The position numbers and the translations under genes are program-made. Of a stretch of 64,000 nt of DNA, positions 9,856-19,575 are shown piece by piece. The stretch spans positions 1 to 64,000 of the forward strand of contig NZ_OCTS01000002.1 in NCBI RefSeq assembly GCF_900232865.1. Reading direction: 5' to 3'. Source of the DNA: Corynebacterium dentalis. GTDB lineage: Bacteria; Actinomycetota; Actinomycetes; Mycobacteriales; Mycobacteriaceae. The number at the start of each line of letters is the position of its first letter. Within the stretch, counting starts at the first letter, position 1. The notes under the pieces were generated by a model. It had not been told where the DNA came from, made no database searches, and saw only the letters and a list, made by a program, of their open reading frames with translations.

Positions 9856-9872
9856 GATAACGAAATGGTTAC
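9856..9872 (-). promoter_or_regulatory. GTAACC-n5-GTTATC direct-repeat site upstream of rpf
   Basis: Read on the minus strand this is GTAACC, five bases, GTTATC: two half-sites 11 bases apart, about one helical turn. The same 17-base arrangement, differing only at one spacer base, occurs upstream of the M23 peptidase gene (44383-44399). GTAAC-type direct repeats are described for MtrA, which controls rpf2 and M23 peptidase genes in C. glutamicum. The assignment to MtrA is inference. Confidence 0.5.
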
Positions 9873-10016
9873 GTGCAAAATCTCGGCAGGATTGTCAGAC
9901 AAATCACAGAATTCGCCCCCATCTGCACAAACAATCCAGCCACACGAGTTAACAGCCGTAAACATGAGCGCACAGCAGTGAGCTTGCGCCCCGTTTTATA
10001 ACAAAAGCAACAAGGA

Positions 10017-10892
10017 TTACATCTCCGTAATTTCCCCGAGCCCGTAGATCCTGCGCGCATTTTCCGTCACCTGCGCCGCCAACGTAGCGGCACTCACGTC
10101 ACGCACATCCGCCAGCATCCGTGCGGTATAGCCCACGAAGCTGGGCTCATTGCGCTGTCCGCGGAACGGTTCCGGGGTCATGTATGGCGCGTCAGTCTCC
10201 ACCAGAATCTGATCTGCGGGCGCGATCCTCGCTGCCTCCCGCATCTCCACATTGCGCTTGAACGTGGAATTGCCAGCAAAGGAGAGAATATAGCCACGCT
10301 CAAACGCTTCCTTCGCCACATCCAACGGCGAGGAGAAGCAGTGCAGGATGACGTTGACCGGCCGCGGCGCATCGTCCAGCACCCGCATCAGGTCCTCGTC
10401 TGCTTCGCGATTGTGAATCATCAATGGCTTGCCCGAGCTGACCGCCAGATCGATATGCCAGCGCAGTGCCTCTTCCTGCACATCCAAGCTGGGCGTGGAC
10501 TCGTCCTTGCTCAGCCAGTACATATCCAACCCGGTCTCTCCGATGGCCACGCAACGTGGGTCGTCAGCCATCTCCGTCAGCCGGGCACGGGCCGCTTCAT
10601 CGAGCTCGTGCGCGCGCGTCGGGTGGATCGCGCAGGCTGCCCACACTCGCGGGTGGAAGTGTGCAGCCTCGAGAGCACGTGCGGTCTCCTCGAGTCCATC
10701 CCCCACTGTGCACACGCCGACCAGGCCAGATCCCGCGGCACGATCCATGAGACGCTCCACCCCGTCGCGATACGTCTCAGGCGAGCCTCCTTGTTCGCTC
10801 TTGCCAAATGCGGAGTACAGATGCGTATGCGCATCAAACAGCGGGTAGAGATTTTCCGGAGGGACTGCGACTGGCCGAGACTTCTTAGACAT
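10017..10892 (-). CDS. tatD: TatD-family deoxyribonuclease
   Basis: A metal-dependent hydrolase of the TatD family, 291 residues, cytoplasmic. It shows the metal ligands in order: FDAHTHLY (about residue 20), the Glu of IGETGLDM, His in MIHNREAD, His in ILHCFSS, and Asp in VETDAPYM. The family has 3'-5' exonuclease activity in DNA repair. ATG 10892 was chosen because GGGGGA lies just upstream and the longer frame opens with TTG. It follows metG by 27 bases on the same strand, as metS-tatD neighbour in mycobacteria. Confidence 0.93.
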   Translation of the reverse strand: MSKKSRPVAVPPENLYPLFDAHTHLYSAFGKSEQGGSPETYRDGVERLMDRAAGSGLVGVCTVGDGLEETARALEAAHFHPRVWAACAIHPTRAHELDEAARARLTEMADDPRCVAIGETGLDMYWLSKDESTPSLDVQEEALRWHIDLAVSSGKPLMIHNREADEDLMRVLDDAPRPVNVILHCFSSPLDVAKEAFERGYILSFAGNSTFKRNVEMREAARIAPADQILVETDAPYMTPEPFRGQRNEPSFVGYTARMLADVRDVSAATLAAQVTENARRIYGLGEITEM

Positions 10893-10919
10893 GTCCCCCA
10901 ACTTAGCGCGCTCAGCGCA

Positions 10920-12764
10920 CTATTCGACAGGTGCTACCGGCGCCCACTCCGGCCCGGTAACACCCAACTCTGGCTCCAGCTTCGGGAACAGCGGCTTCGG
11001 CTTGGACAGTGGGGTCCCCGGCCGCAAGTCGCGGCGGGCCCAAGTGGCCTGCTGGTCGTCGTAGTCTCCCATGATCACGGAGTACGAGCGTCCTTGTTCT
11101 GGCAAGCCGACGCCAACAGGTGTCCGTGGAGACTCGTCCGTGACTTCCACGATCTTCGGCTGCGCAGCCCACACGCCCTTGCCACCCAAGGTTTCGAAGA
11201 TCTTCTGCGCGCTAAACGGCAGGTAAGGGGTCAGCAGGGTATTGACGTCCGAGACAATCTGCAGCGCCACGTACAGGACAGTCGCCAGGCGCTCGCGCTG
11301 CGTTTCATCCTTCGCCAGCTTCCATGGCTCCATCGCGGCGATGTACTGGTTGGTACGCCCTGCGATACGCATGGCTTCGGTGATGCCCGCCTTGAAGCGG
11401 GACTTATCCAGCGCCTGTCCCACCACATCGAAAGCCTGGGCTGCTTCGTCCAGCAGTGCCTGATCCTCGGCGGTGAATTCACCGGGAGTGGGAACTTCCC
11501 CAAAGTTCTTATGCGCCATGGAGACGGTGCGGTTAACCAAGTTGCCCCATTCGTTGGCCAGCTCACCGTTGATGCGGCGTACAAACTCGTCCCAGGTGAA
11601 GTCCGTATCCGTGGTCTCTGGACCGGCCATGGCGATGAAATAACGCAGGGAGTCTGGGCCGAATTCGCGGAGAAAGTCGCGCACGTAGATCACGACGCCC
11701 TTGGAGGAACTGAACTTGGAACCAGACATCGTCAAGAATTCCGAGGAGACAACCTCTGTCGGAAGGTTTAGGGCCGGCTCCCCCAACGGACCGGGCTTTC
11801 CACCCTTGGTTCCCTTGCCGTCATAGCCGAGCAGCTCTGCTGGCCAGATCTGGGAATGGAAGGTGATGTTGTCCTTGCCCATGAAGTAGTAGCTCAGAGC
11901 CTCGGGATCATTCCACCATTTACGCCATGCTTCTGGTTGGCCGGTACGCCATGCCCATTCGATCGACGCAGAAAGATAGCCCACCACGGCGTCGAACCAC
12001 ACATAGAGCTTCTTGGCGTTATTGTCTTGCCAGCCTTCGATGGGAACGGGGATACCCCAGTCGATATCGCGGGTCATCGCACGGGGACGCACGTCCTTGA
12101 GCAGGTTCAAAGAGAACTTCAGGACGTTCGGACGCCAGTCTTTGCGCTCGTGCAGCCACGCCTCCAGTGCACCAGCCAGGGACGGCAGATCCAGCATGAT
12201 GTGCTCGGTGTCCACAAACTCTGGGGTCTCGCCGTTGATCTTGGAGCGCGGATCGATCAAATCCGCTGGATCCAGCTGGTTGCCGCAGGTATCGCACTGA
12301 TCTCCGCGGGCATCCGTGGCGCCACAGATGGGACACGTTCCCTCGATGTAGCGGTCCGGCAAGGTGCGACCCGTGGATGGACTGATAGCACCGCGGGTGG
12401 TCTCCTTGACCATGTATCCATTGTCATTCAGGCCGGTGAACAGTTCCTGCACCACGGCGTAGTGATTGCGCGTGGTGGTGCGAGTGAACAGGTCATAGGA
12501 CAGACCCAGTCCTGCGAGATCCTCAACGATGATGCGGTTGTAGCGATCCGCAAGTTCCTGAACGCTCACGCCTTCCTTCTCCGCCTGTACCAGCAGAGGG
12601 GTTCCGTGCTCATCGGTGCCGGAGACCATCAACACCTCGTTGCCCACCATGCGTTGGTAGCGGGCGAAAACATCCGAGGGGACACCGAAGCCTGCAACGT
12701 GACCGATATGGCGAGGGCCATTGGCATATGGCCAAGCAACGGAGGTGAGAACGCGTTTCGTCAT
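10920..12764 (-). CDS. metG: Methionyl-tRNA synthetase
   Basis: A class I aminoacyl-tRNA synthetase of 614 residues that charges tRNA-Met. The HIGH motif is RHIGHVAG near residue 20. A zinc knuckle CPIC...CDTC lies at about residues 145-165, and the KMSKS-like loop is FSSSKG near 350. The C-terminal helical anticodon-binding domain is present; there is no EMAP-like tRNA-binding extension. ATG 12764 follows an AGGAG ribosome site; the frame upstream to 12929 has no coding character. It heads the metG-tatD run on the minus strand. Confidence 0.95.
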   Translation of the reverse strand: MTKRVLTSVAWPYANGPRHIGHVAGFGVPSDVFARYQRMVGNEVLMVSGTDEHGTPLLVQAEKEGVSVQELADRYNRIIVEDLAGLGLSYDLFTRTTTRNHYAVVQELFTGLNDNGYMVKETTRGAISPSTGRTLPDRYIEGTCPICGATDARGDQCDTCGNQLDPADLIDPRSKINGETPEFVDTEHIMLDLPSLAGALEAWLHERKDWRPNVLKFSLNLLKDVRPRAMTRDIDWGIPVPIEGWQDNNAKKLYVWFDAVVGYLSASIEWAWRTGQPEAWRKWWNDPEALSYYFMGKDNITFHSQIWPAELLGYDGKGTKGGKPGPLGEPALNLPTEVVSSEFLTMSGSKFSSSKGVVIYVRDFLREFGPDSLRYFIAMAGPETTDTDFTWDEFVRRINGELANEWGNLVNRTVSMAHKNFGEVPTPGEFTAEDQALLDEAAQAFDVVGQALDKSRFKAGITEAMRIAGRTNQYIAAMEPWKLAKDETQRERLATVLYVALQIVSDVNTLLTPYLPFSAQKIFETLGGKGVWAAQPKIVEVTDESPRTPVGVGLPEQGRSYSVIMGDYDDQQATWARRDLRPGTPLSKPKPLFPKLEPELGVTGPEWAPVAPVE

Positions 12765-13138
12765 GGCTCCTAGCGTATTAGATGGCGCGACAGATGGTGA
12801 ATGCGGGCTGGGTGCACGCCGCGAAAGTCGCGCCGTTCCCCCATTTCCATATCTTGCCTTCCAAAAGAAAAAATTTTCTCCAATATCTAAGATTACACCC
12901 GAGGGCAAGGATGAAATTGCACGTAGCAAACGTTTCTGCCTGCAGTTCTTGCACTTAGTAAGTAGCCACTTTTTTATTTCTGAACAAAACTAATAGTGTG
13001 AGGTTTTCAACGTTCTGCATCATTTCTTTACCCCTGTTTAATCCACTAGTGTAAAGTTTCGGTTTGTTTGTTACACCCAGTCCGGCGCAAGTTGATCTCC
13101 TTCCGCTGGGCTCCACCTGCTTTTCCTGAAGGAAATTT
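12765..13138. promoter_or_regulatory. 374-bp divergent promoter region, metG / Rrf2 regulator
   Basis: An AT-rich stretch between divergent genes. It holds two similar words, TAGTGTGAGGTTTTC (12994-13008) and TAGTGTAAAGTTTC (13047-13060). An inverted repeat GTGTAA-n16-TTACAC (13049-13076) lies about 60 bases before the Rrf2-type gene. These are candidate operators for self-regulation. No gene or structured RNA was recognised here. Confidence 0.5.
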
Positions 13139-13600
13139 GTGCATCTCTCACGTTCGACCAACCTAGGTCTGCAGATCATTGCAGAGCTTTCTCGCCAGCA
13201 AGCACAGGCGGGTGAGACAACCCGGCTGACCGCCGCAGGCATCTCAGAAGCTCTCGGTGCCTCCCCCACTCACGTCGCCAAACTCACCTCGCGACTCGTG
13301 GAAATCGGCATCATTAAATCCTCCCGAGGTCGCGCCGGAGGCATTCACATCATCAAGGGCGGCTTGCGCTTCCGTCTCGGGGAATTGATCCGCAAGCTCG
13401 AAGGCCCAGTGGAACAGGTTGACCGATACATTCAGCCTCTCGTCGCCGAATCGAACGGCTCCAGTTCCGAGGCGCAGAGGCCCTTCGAACTCGTTCTGCA
13501 AGAAGCCGAAGATCGCTTCTACGCCGAGCTGGATAAGTTCACGGTGGCAGACGTTCTCGATCTCGATATTTCCGGCCAGCACTTCCTCATGAAGGACTAA
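13139..13600 (+). CDS. Rrf2-family transcriptional regulator lacking cysteines
   Basis: A 153-residue winged-helix regulator. The N-terminus HLSRSTNLGLQIIAEL and the recognition helix region SEALGASPTHVAKLTSRL match Rrf2 proteins of the NsrR/IscR group, and the wing is SRGRAGGIHI. The three cysteines that hold an Fe-S cluster in NsrR and IscR are absent; the whole protein has no Cys. It must therefore sense something else, or nothing. GTG 13139 follows a GAAGGA ribosome site. The gene stands alone and is closed by a strong terminator. An inverted repeat in its leader may be its own operator. Confidence 0.85.
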   Translation: MHLSRSTNLGLQIIAELSRQQAQAGETTRLTAAGISEALGASPTHVAKLTSRLVEIGIIKSSRGRAGGIHIIKGGLRFRLGELIRKLEGPVEQVDRYIQPLVAESNGSSSEAQRPFELVLQEAEDRFYAELDKFTVADVLDLDISGQHFLMKD

Positions 13601-13626
13601 CGGCAAGATCTCGGTCTCCCCAGACA

Positions 13627-13667
13627 AAAAGGAGGCGCTCCGCACTTAGTGCGGAGCGCCTCCTTTT
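13627..13667. terminator. Strong bidirectional terminator
   Basis: A perfect 19-bp stem with a three-base loop, A-run on the left and T-run on the right. It lies between the convergent Rrf2-type regulator and BCCT transporter genes and can serve both. Confidence 0.92.
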
Positions 13668-13708
13668 GCATTGCGCCAGGAAACCCGGGCGCTCGCTAGT
13701 TTAAGAAC

Positions 13709-15616
13709 CTAGGACTTGTCCTTGACCACGCTAGGCGTGGTGGATTCGTAGGCTTCAAACAACTCTTCATCGGAGTAGGAACCAGCATCATCAGCAGCGG
13801 CAACAGCAGTATCAGCTGCCTGCCGTGCCTCGTGCACAGCAGCCTGTGCTTGCTCCACGATGTCCTGAATGTCTTCCACCTTGATGACGTTGACCACGCC
13901 CTCATCTGTTTCCACATCGTGGATCGGCAACACGGAGCCTTCCTCTTCGGTGGTACCCACTGCAGCAGCGGGTGACTCATCGAATTCTTGGCGGTGCCAG
14001 GTCTCCTTTTTCTTCTGACCGATCCGGCGCATCTGGGACTGACGCAGCGTGTACTTGCGGTACTCCTTTTCTGCAAGGTGCGCAGGATCGTTCGCGAGAC
14101 CGCGGGCGATGGCGAAGGTCAGACCGATGATGATCAGCACGAACGGGCTGGCCGCGATGATCGTCAGGTTCTGCAGGTTGGTCAACGCGTCTTCTCCACC
14201 GGTGGTCAGCATGACCACGGCGATCAAAGCCGTCAACAGGCCCCACACGACGGTGACCGAACGAGAAGCTGTTTCCTTACCGTTTTGCGACATCGAGCCC
14301 ATCACGGTGGATGCCGAGTCCGCGGAGGTAATGAAGAACGTCGCCAGCAGCAGCATGGCGATGAGGCTCACGACCACGCCACCTGGGAACTCGTGCAGCA
14401 GCGTGAACAGCTGGGAGGTAGCGTCGCCGTCTCCCCAAATTGAACGACCTTCCTTCTCGAAGGTGATCGCCGTGCCACCGAAGATGGAGAACCATACGAC
14501 GGAAACGATCGTTGGCACCAAGAGCACCACGATGACGAATTCGCGAATCGTGCGACCGCGGGAAATGCGGGCGATGAACATGCCCACGAATGGGGACCAC
14601 GAGGTCCACCATGCCCAGTAGAAGATCGTCCACGCGTTCAGCCAAGACTCAGTTTCTTCACCAGCATTGGCAGAGCGGGATGCCATGTCAAAGAACTCAG
14701 ATAGGTAGCTTCCCAGAGCGTTCGGGAAGTAGTTCAGGATGATCACCGTAGGGCCCACGATGAACACGAATAGCGCGAGGATCAGTGCCAGCACCATGTT
14801 GAAGTTGGACAGGTACTGAATTCCCTTGCCCACGCCAGAAGCAGCGGACACCAAGAAACACAGACCCAGCACGGCAACGATGGCGACGATAACCATCTGG
14901 CTTGGGTTGGTCACCAGATCATTAACTTCCAGACCAGAGCGAATCTGCAGCGCACCAAGACCCAGAGATGCCGCAGTACCGAACACCGTGGCGAAGATCG
15001 CCAAAATATCGATGACCGAACCAATAGGCCCCTCGGCGCGCTTCTTGCCGATCAGCGGGATGAAGGCAGCGCTCAGCAACTGCTTGTTACCCAGGCGGTA
15101 GGAAGAGTAGGCAATGGCAAGCGCCACGACGGAGTAGATCGCCCATGGGTGCAGGCCCCAGTGGAAGATTGTGGAGGCGAAAGCAGGTCCGGCCTGTTCC
15201 GCTTCATGTCCTGGCACGCCGTTGCGGAAGAACGTCAGTGGCTCGGTGGTTCCGTAGAACATCAGGCCAATGCCCATGCCAGCAGCAAACAGCATGGAAA
15301 TCCAGCTCACCGTGCTGAATTCCGGACGTTCGTTTTCCTTGCCCAAACGGATGTGGCCGAACTTGCTCATAGCCACGAAGAGGACGAATCCCACGAAAGC
15401 AGTTCCGGCCAGCATGAACAGCCAACCGAAGTCTTCCACCAGGTAGTTCAAGACGTTTCCTGATACTTCCGCGAAGGAATCCTTGCCGATGAGGCCCCAC
15501 AGAACTACCGCAGCCACCAACACTACGGCCGTGATTGTCACGACCCAGTTGATGGACATATTGTCCTGGTCTGCCTCGCTCTCTACATGTCTCGTATTCT
15601 CATGAACGTCAGTCAT
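13709..15616 (-). CDS. BCCT-family compatible-solute transporter
   Basis: A 635-residue inner-membrane carrier of the betaine/choline/carnitine family, with about 12 membrane segments between residues 20 and 530. The sodium-site stretch [10 protein letters not shown] and the family signature [21 protein letters not shown] are present. GMGIG is the version found in sodium-coupled betaine/ectoine carriers such as BetP and EctP, so osmolyte uptake is likely; the exact substrate is not clear. The last ~100 residues form a soluble, acidic tail rich in Glu, Asp and Ala, unlike the short basic tail of BetP. ATG 15616 follows AAGGA. It stands alone. Confidence 0.9.
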   Translation of the reverse strand: MTDVHENTRHVESEADQDNMSINWVVTITAVVLVAAVVLWGLIGKDSFAEVSGNVLNYLVEDFGWLFMLAGTAFVGFVLFVAMSKFGHIRLGKENERPEFSTVSWISMLFAAGMGIGLMFYGTTEPLTFFRNGVPGHEAEQAGPAFASTIFHWGLHPWAIYSVVALAIAYSSYRLGNKQLLSAAFIPLIGKKRAEGPIGSVIDILAIFATVFGTAASLGLGALQIRSGLEVNDLVTNPSQMVIVAIVAVLGLCFLVSAASGVGKGIQYLSNFNMVLALILALFVFIVGPTVIILNYFPNALGSYLSEFFDMASRSANAGEETESWLNAWTIFYWAWWTSWSPFVGMFIARISRGRTIREFVIVVLLVPTIVSVVWFSIFGGTAITFEKEGRSIWGDGDATSQLFTLLHEFPGGVVVSLIAMLLLATFFITSADSASTVMGSMSQNGKETASRSVTVVWGLLTALIAVVMLTTGGEDALTNLQNLTIIAASPFVLIIIGLTFAIARGLANDPAHLAEKEYRKYTLRQSQMRRIGQKKKETWHRQEFDESPAAAVGTTEEEGSVLPIHDVETDEGVVNVIKVEDIQDIVEQAQAAVHEARQAADTAVAAADDAGSYSDEELFEAYESTTPSVVKDKS

Positions 15617-15791
15617 TCCTTCTACACTGCTGTGTTTCGGCTCACTAATCAACTTCTTAGAAGCCAGATTTCGGTCTATGAGCTGCAGTTTTCCAATTAT
15701 TACCCCGGTAAACTGCAGGTCAGGCGCAAGACCATGCCCGTTCATCAAGAATCGATAAACTTATACTGACAGACTGCGAAACGGCCAGAAA

Positions 15792-16679
15792 CTAGCCGTT
15801 CCGTTGCGCCAACACCGCCTCATAAAGCTCGCGCTTGCTCGCGCCCGTCTGTTGCGCCACTTCTCCGCACGCGTCCTTGAGCCGTTGCCCATCAGCCACC
15901 TTGGCCTCCACCTGGTCCACCAACTGCTCCGGGTCCACCACAATGGCCTCGTTACACCCCTCGATGACCACGCTGATCTCGCCCTTGACACCCTCGGCCG
16001 CCCATTCCGCGAGCTCGCCCAGGGTTCCCCGCTTGACCTCTTCAAAGCGCTTCGTCAACTCCCGGCACACAGCGGCAGGCCTATCCCCACCCATCACTTC
16101 AGCAGCGATGCCCAGCGTGTCCGCTAATCGGTGTGGCGATTCGAAGAAACAGGTGGCATGGGCGGCGCCAAGAAAGGAAGAAAAGAACGTACGGCGCGCA
16201 CCGTCCTTGCGGGGCGCAAACCCCACGAACGCGAACTTGCCCACTCCCAATCCGGACAAAGCAAGGCTGGTCGGCACGGCGGACGGGCCTGGCAAGCAGG
16301 TGACGGGCACGCCAGCGTCGTAGGCAGCCTGCACCACCGGGAAGCCAGGGTCGGACACAGACGGCATGCCGGCATCCGTGACCACCAGCACGCGCTTGCC
16401 CTCGCGGGCGAAGTTCACCAACTGGCTGGCCCGGTCATTCTCGTTATGATCAAAGTTGCTGAGCACCAGCGCCTGGATCTGAATTCCCAGGGCATCAGCC
16501 AGAGCTCGTGTCCGCCGCGTATCCTCCGCGGCGATGACATCCGCACTGCCCAACGCATCGATCAAGCGAACCGACGCATCCAGAGGATTGCCCAGCGGTG
16601 TGGCCGCCAAAATGATTCCACCCTGTGGCAGCGGGCGGCGAGCAGCAGCAGTGGCCAACAAACTTTCCATGTTCTCCAC
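15792..16679 (-). CDS. rsmI: 16S rRNA (cytidine1402-2'-O)-methyltransferase
   Basis: A 295-residue tetrapyrrole-methylase-fold enzyme that puts the 2'-O-methyl on C1402 of 16S rRNA. Motifs: ILAATPLGN near residue 25, AEDTRRT near 55, VTDAGMPSVSDPG near 105 and the P-loop-like CLPGPSAVPTSLALSG. The frame opens with GTG 16679; an ATG at 16670 is an alternative, and neither has an ideal ribosome site. It is divergent from pmt with only 42 bases between, the same arrangement as in mycobacteria. Confidence 0.93.
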   Translation of the reverse strand: MENMESLLATAAARRPLPQGGIILAATPLGNPLDASVRLIDALGSADVIAAEDTRRTRALADALGIQIQALVLSNFDHNENDRASQLVNFAREGKRVLVVTDAGMPSVSDPGFPVVQAAYDAGVPVTCLPGPSAVPTSLALSGLGVGKFAFVGFAPRKDGARRTFFSSFLGAAHATCFFESPHRLADTLGIAAEVMGGDRPAAVCRELTKRFEEVKRGTLGELAEWAAEGVKGEISVVIEGCNEAIVVDPEQLVDQVEAKVADGQRLKDACGEVAQQTGASKRELYEAVLAQRNG

Positions 16680-16721
16680 GGTACTTCACGGTGTCCGCCG
16701 GGTTCACTAGACTAAGACCTC

Positions 16722-18311
16722 GTGCCTCTTGCCACCCTCGCTCCCCCGCCCTCGTCCGCGCGTGCTGCTCGCACGCCAGCCCGCGGACTGTCGCGGTTTC
16801 TGCAGTGGAGCCGGTGGCAAGCAATCTTAGGCAGCCTGGCGGTGCTGGCGATGGCGCTGCGTCTGCCGATGCTGAGCCGGCCAACGGATGCCGGAACCCC
16901 CATTTTCGACGAAAAACACTACGTCCCCCAGGCGTGGCAGATCCTGCGTGGGTTTGACGGGCTGTTTGTCGGCGGGATTGAGGACAACCCCGGCTTTGGC
17001 CTGGTGGTGCATCCCCCGCTTGCCAAGCAACTGCAGTCAATTGGCATGTGGGTGTTTGGCTACACGCCGGTGGGATGGCGCATCGTCACGGCGTTGCTGT
17101 CCGTGGTGGTCATCCTTCTGATCGCGGCCATCGCCAAGCGCATTTCTGGCTCCGAGTGGGTTGGCTTGCTGGCGGGCATTCTGGCGCTTTCGGACGGTAT
17201 CCTGTTCGTCACCGGCCGCTCCGGCATGCTGGATCACACGCAGACGCTGTTTTTGGTGGCAGCGGCGTACTTCGCGGTGCGAGACCACCAGCAGATGGAC
17301 ACCGTGTTTTCTCGGGTGCTGGCGCAAGGCCGCATGTCAGACTTTCCCGTTGGTCCGCGTGCAGGTTTCCGCTGGTGGCGGTTTGCCGCCGGGGTGGCGC
17401 TGGGGCTGAGCCTGTCCGTGAAATGGTCCGGGCTCTACTACATGGCCTTCGCCGGGGTGGCCTTTGTGGTGGCGGATTATTTCCGACGCAAGCGCTACAG
17501 CGTGCGCAAACCTCTTCTCGGAATGCTGGGCTTGGATGCTGTCTCCGCGTTTGCCTCGCTGGTCATCGTTCCGGTCATCATCTATCTGCTGAGTTTCCGT
17601 GCGTGGTTCGCGGGCGATTCCTCTGTCTACCGGCACGCCGTAGAAGCGGGCAAGGCTGATGGCTTCAGCGCAGACGGCCTAGTGGGGTTGCTTCCCCAGG
17701 CGCTACAGAACTTTCTGTACTACCAGCAGTCCGTGCTGCAGTTTCACACGGAGCTGACCAACTCTGCGGGGCACGTGCACCCGTGGGAATCCAAGCCGTG
17801 GTCCTGGCTGGTCAGCTCGCGCAGCCTGATGTACTACAACCCGGATGTGGATTCCGAAGGCATGCGCCACATCGTGTTGTTGGTCGGCACTCCCGCCATT
17901 TGGTGGCCATGCGTGCCGGTGTTGTTGTGGGGTCTGTGGTGCTGGTTCATTCACCGCGACGGCCGTTGGACCATTCCGTTGGTGGGCTTTGCCGCAGGAT
18001 TCCTACCGTGGCTTCCAGTCATGGACCGGCAGATGTACCTGTTCTACGCAGTGAACTTGGCGCCGTTCTTGATCATCGCCTTGGCCTTAGCGCTCGGACA
18101 GATCAGCACGTGGCAGATTACTCAACCCGGCCAGGTCCCTTCGCAGTACAAGGCCGTCAATTGGTGGAAGAACGACACGGGCCGGATCGTGGTGGTGGCC
18201 TACACGGCGTTCTGCGTGTGGAACTTCCTATTCTTCCTGCCCATGTTCACGGGCATGCCGCTAACTGCGTTGGAATGGTACTCGCGGATATGGCTGCCTA
18301 GCTGGGCATAA
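16722..18311 (+). CDS. pmt: Polyprenol-phosphate-mannose:protein mannosyltransferase
   Basis: A GT39-family membrane enzyme of 529 residues that transfers mannose from polyprenyl-phosphate-mannose to Ser/Thr of secreted proteins as they cross the membrane through Sec. The acidic catalytic pair is visible in FDEKHYV near residue 65, in the first outer loop. About ten membrane segments follow; the C-terminal block WLPVMDRQMYLFY is typical. GTG 16722 is the start. Exported Ser/Thr-rich proteins in the window, such as the 39.2-40.0 kb membrane protein, are possible substrates (inference). Confidence 0.93.
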   Translation: MPLATLAPPPSSARAARTPARGLSRFLQWSRWQAILGSLAVLAMALRLPMLSRPTDAGTPIFDEKHYVPQAWQILRGFDGLFVGGIEDNPGFGLVVHPPLAKQLQSIGMWVFGYTPVGWRIVTALLSVVVILLIAAIAKRISGSEWVGLLAGILALSDGILFVTGRSGMLDHTQTLFLVAAAYFAVRDHQQMDTVFSRVLAQGRMSDFPVGPRAGFRWWRFAAGVALGLSLSVKWSGLYYMAFAGVAFVVADYFRRKRYSVRKPLLGMLGLDAVSAFASLVIVPVIIYLLSFRAWFAGDSSVYRHAVEAGKADGFSADGLVGLLPQALQNFLYYQQSVLQFHTELTNSAGHVHPWESKPWSWLVSSRSLMYYNPDVDSEGMRHIVLLVGTPAIWWPCVPVLLWGLWCWFIHRDGRWTIPLVGFAAGFLPWLPVMDRQMYLFYAVNLAPFLIIALALALGQISTWQITQPGQVPSQYKAVNWWKNDTGRIVVVAYTAFCVWNFLFFLPMFTGMPLTALEWYSRIWLPSWA

Positions 18312-18327
18312 CCGGTCTGAAAGCTGG

Positions 18328-19122
18328 TTAATCGCCGGCGCGGAAAGTGGAGTTCGTCTCCACATCCAACCGAGAAAAGCTCACTGGCTGGGCCGTCAGC
18401 CACCGCCAGTACTGTCGCAGCGGCGTTACCGTGTGCACTCGCGCGAGCCAGCACGTGATCAGAGCAATAACGGCCACCAAGTGCAGAGCCAAGGTGCCCA
18501 GCACGCTCGGGACATCCACGGAAGTCTCTACCAGCCCCATCACGATGTCCCGGGTGGCAATGCCCGCGCCGAATGCCCACATCGCTAGGTAGATCGGCAG
18601 CAAAGCCCCCGCCACCCGTGGCTTCCACGCGGCCCACGCCAAGCCAATCCCCAGCGCAAAACGAGTGGTCGCGGCATCCATCACCAATCGGGCTATCGCC
18701 GCATCCTGGGTATCGGAGGTGTCCACAGTGGGCAATGAGCCGGTCCCCGTGGGAAGGCTGGCTCCTAGCGTCGAGCCAAACAACAACACGCCCGCCCACA
18801 CCAAAAACGCCACGGCCAGCCCGGCCAACACCACACGAGACAGCGTCAGCGGCAGTGAACGCGCGCGCATAGTGTTTGCCACCTGCGGGAAATCGACTGT
18901 CGCATCGAGGACGCGCGCGGCAGCTTCATCCGCGTCGCGGGAGGGCTGTGGCTCGGGGTCCAAATTGAATTTCAGCTGGCGGCCCAGCGAAGAGACCGTG
19001 GAAAACCAGCGCTGACACTCCTCGCAGCCCGCTAGGTGCGCGTCCACCACATCATCGGGAAGAGTGGGAGTTTCGCCATCCAGCCGCGCGGACAACGCGG
19101 TACGCACGTCATCACAATTCAT
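18328..19122 (-). CDS. zf-HC2-type zinc-finger membrane protein, putative anti-sigma factor
   Basis: A 264-residue protein. The N-terminus has Cys 3 (MNCDDVRTALSARLDGE) and then HLAGCEECQRW, the H-x3-C-x2-C pattern of zinc-dependent anti-sigma factors. After residue 95 there are four or five hydrophobic segments. No sigma-factor gene is adjacent, so a partner cannot be named. It precedes doxX by 18 bases on the same strand as glpR and doxX, but its start lies after theirs in transcription order, so it would be the last gene of the glpR-doxX run. Confidence 0.75.
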   Translation of the reverse strand: MNCDDVRTALSARLDGETPTLPDDVVDAHLAGCEECQRWFSTVSSLGRQLKFNLDPEPQPSRDADEAAARVLDATVDFPQVANTMRARSLPLTLSRVVLAGLAVAFLVWAGVLLFGSTLGASLPTGTGSLPTVDTSDTQDAAIARLVMDAATTRFALGIGLAWAAWKPRVAGALLPIYLAMWAFGAGIATRDIVMGLVETSVDVPSVLGTLALHLVAVIALITCWLARVHTVTPLRQYWRWLTAQPVSFSRLDVETNSTFRAGD

Positions 19123-19140
19123 GACTGGTCACTTCCTCCC

Positions 19141-19563
19141 TCACGCAAAGCGGGACAGTGCGCGATCCAAACTGGCTCGTCCAGCTCCGAAGACAACAAT
19201 AATCAGGCAGCAGACAAGCAACACAAGCGGCAGCTCAACGCCGTTGTCCACCGCGTAGAAACCGTGCGGCATGTGCAGGACATAGAAGTTGATCAAGGTG
19301 ACGATGGCCAGCGCTCCCGCCGCGGCGGTGGCCAGCAGGCCGGTAATGAGCAACGCCCCACCCAGCATCTGGGTGATTGCGGAGAACCACGCCAAAACCT
19401 CCGGGGCAGGGACCTCCGCGGTCCGGTAGAGCTCCACGGTGCCTTCAGTCCCATCCATGCCACGCTGGAACACCAGCTCCCAGCCATGGGCGATAAAGCT
19501 CACGCCCAGAACGAGGCGGACAAGCAGCAAAACGGCATCGCGCAAAACCTGGTGGTTCATCAT
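19141..19563 (-). CDS. DoxX-family small membrane protein
   Basis: A 140-residue protein with four hydrophobic helices. The opening LVRLVLGVSFIAHGWELVF and the ITQMLGGALLITGL segment match DoxX proteins, which associate with thiol and redox homeostasis in mycobacteria. It starts 12 bases after the glpR stop and is followed 18 bases later by the zinc-finger membrane protein, suggesting a shared transcript. Its role in this organism is unknown. Confidence 0.85.
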   Translation of the reverse strand: MMNHQVLRDAVLLLVRLVLGVSFIAHGWELVFQRGMDGTEGTVELYRTAEVPAPEVLAWFSAITQMLGGALLITGLLATAAAGALAIVTLINFYVLHMPHGFYAVDNGVELPLVLLVCCLIIVVFGAGRASLDRALSRFA

Positions 19564-19575
19564 GAGAACAGAACC

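Noticed and set aside
10341..11771. Plus-strand open frame of 476 codons
   Set aside because: Antisense to tatD and metG; no domain and no ribosome site.
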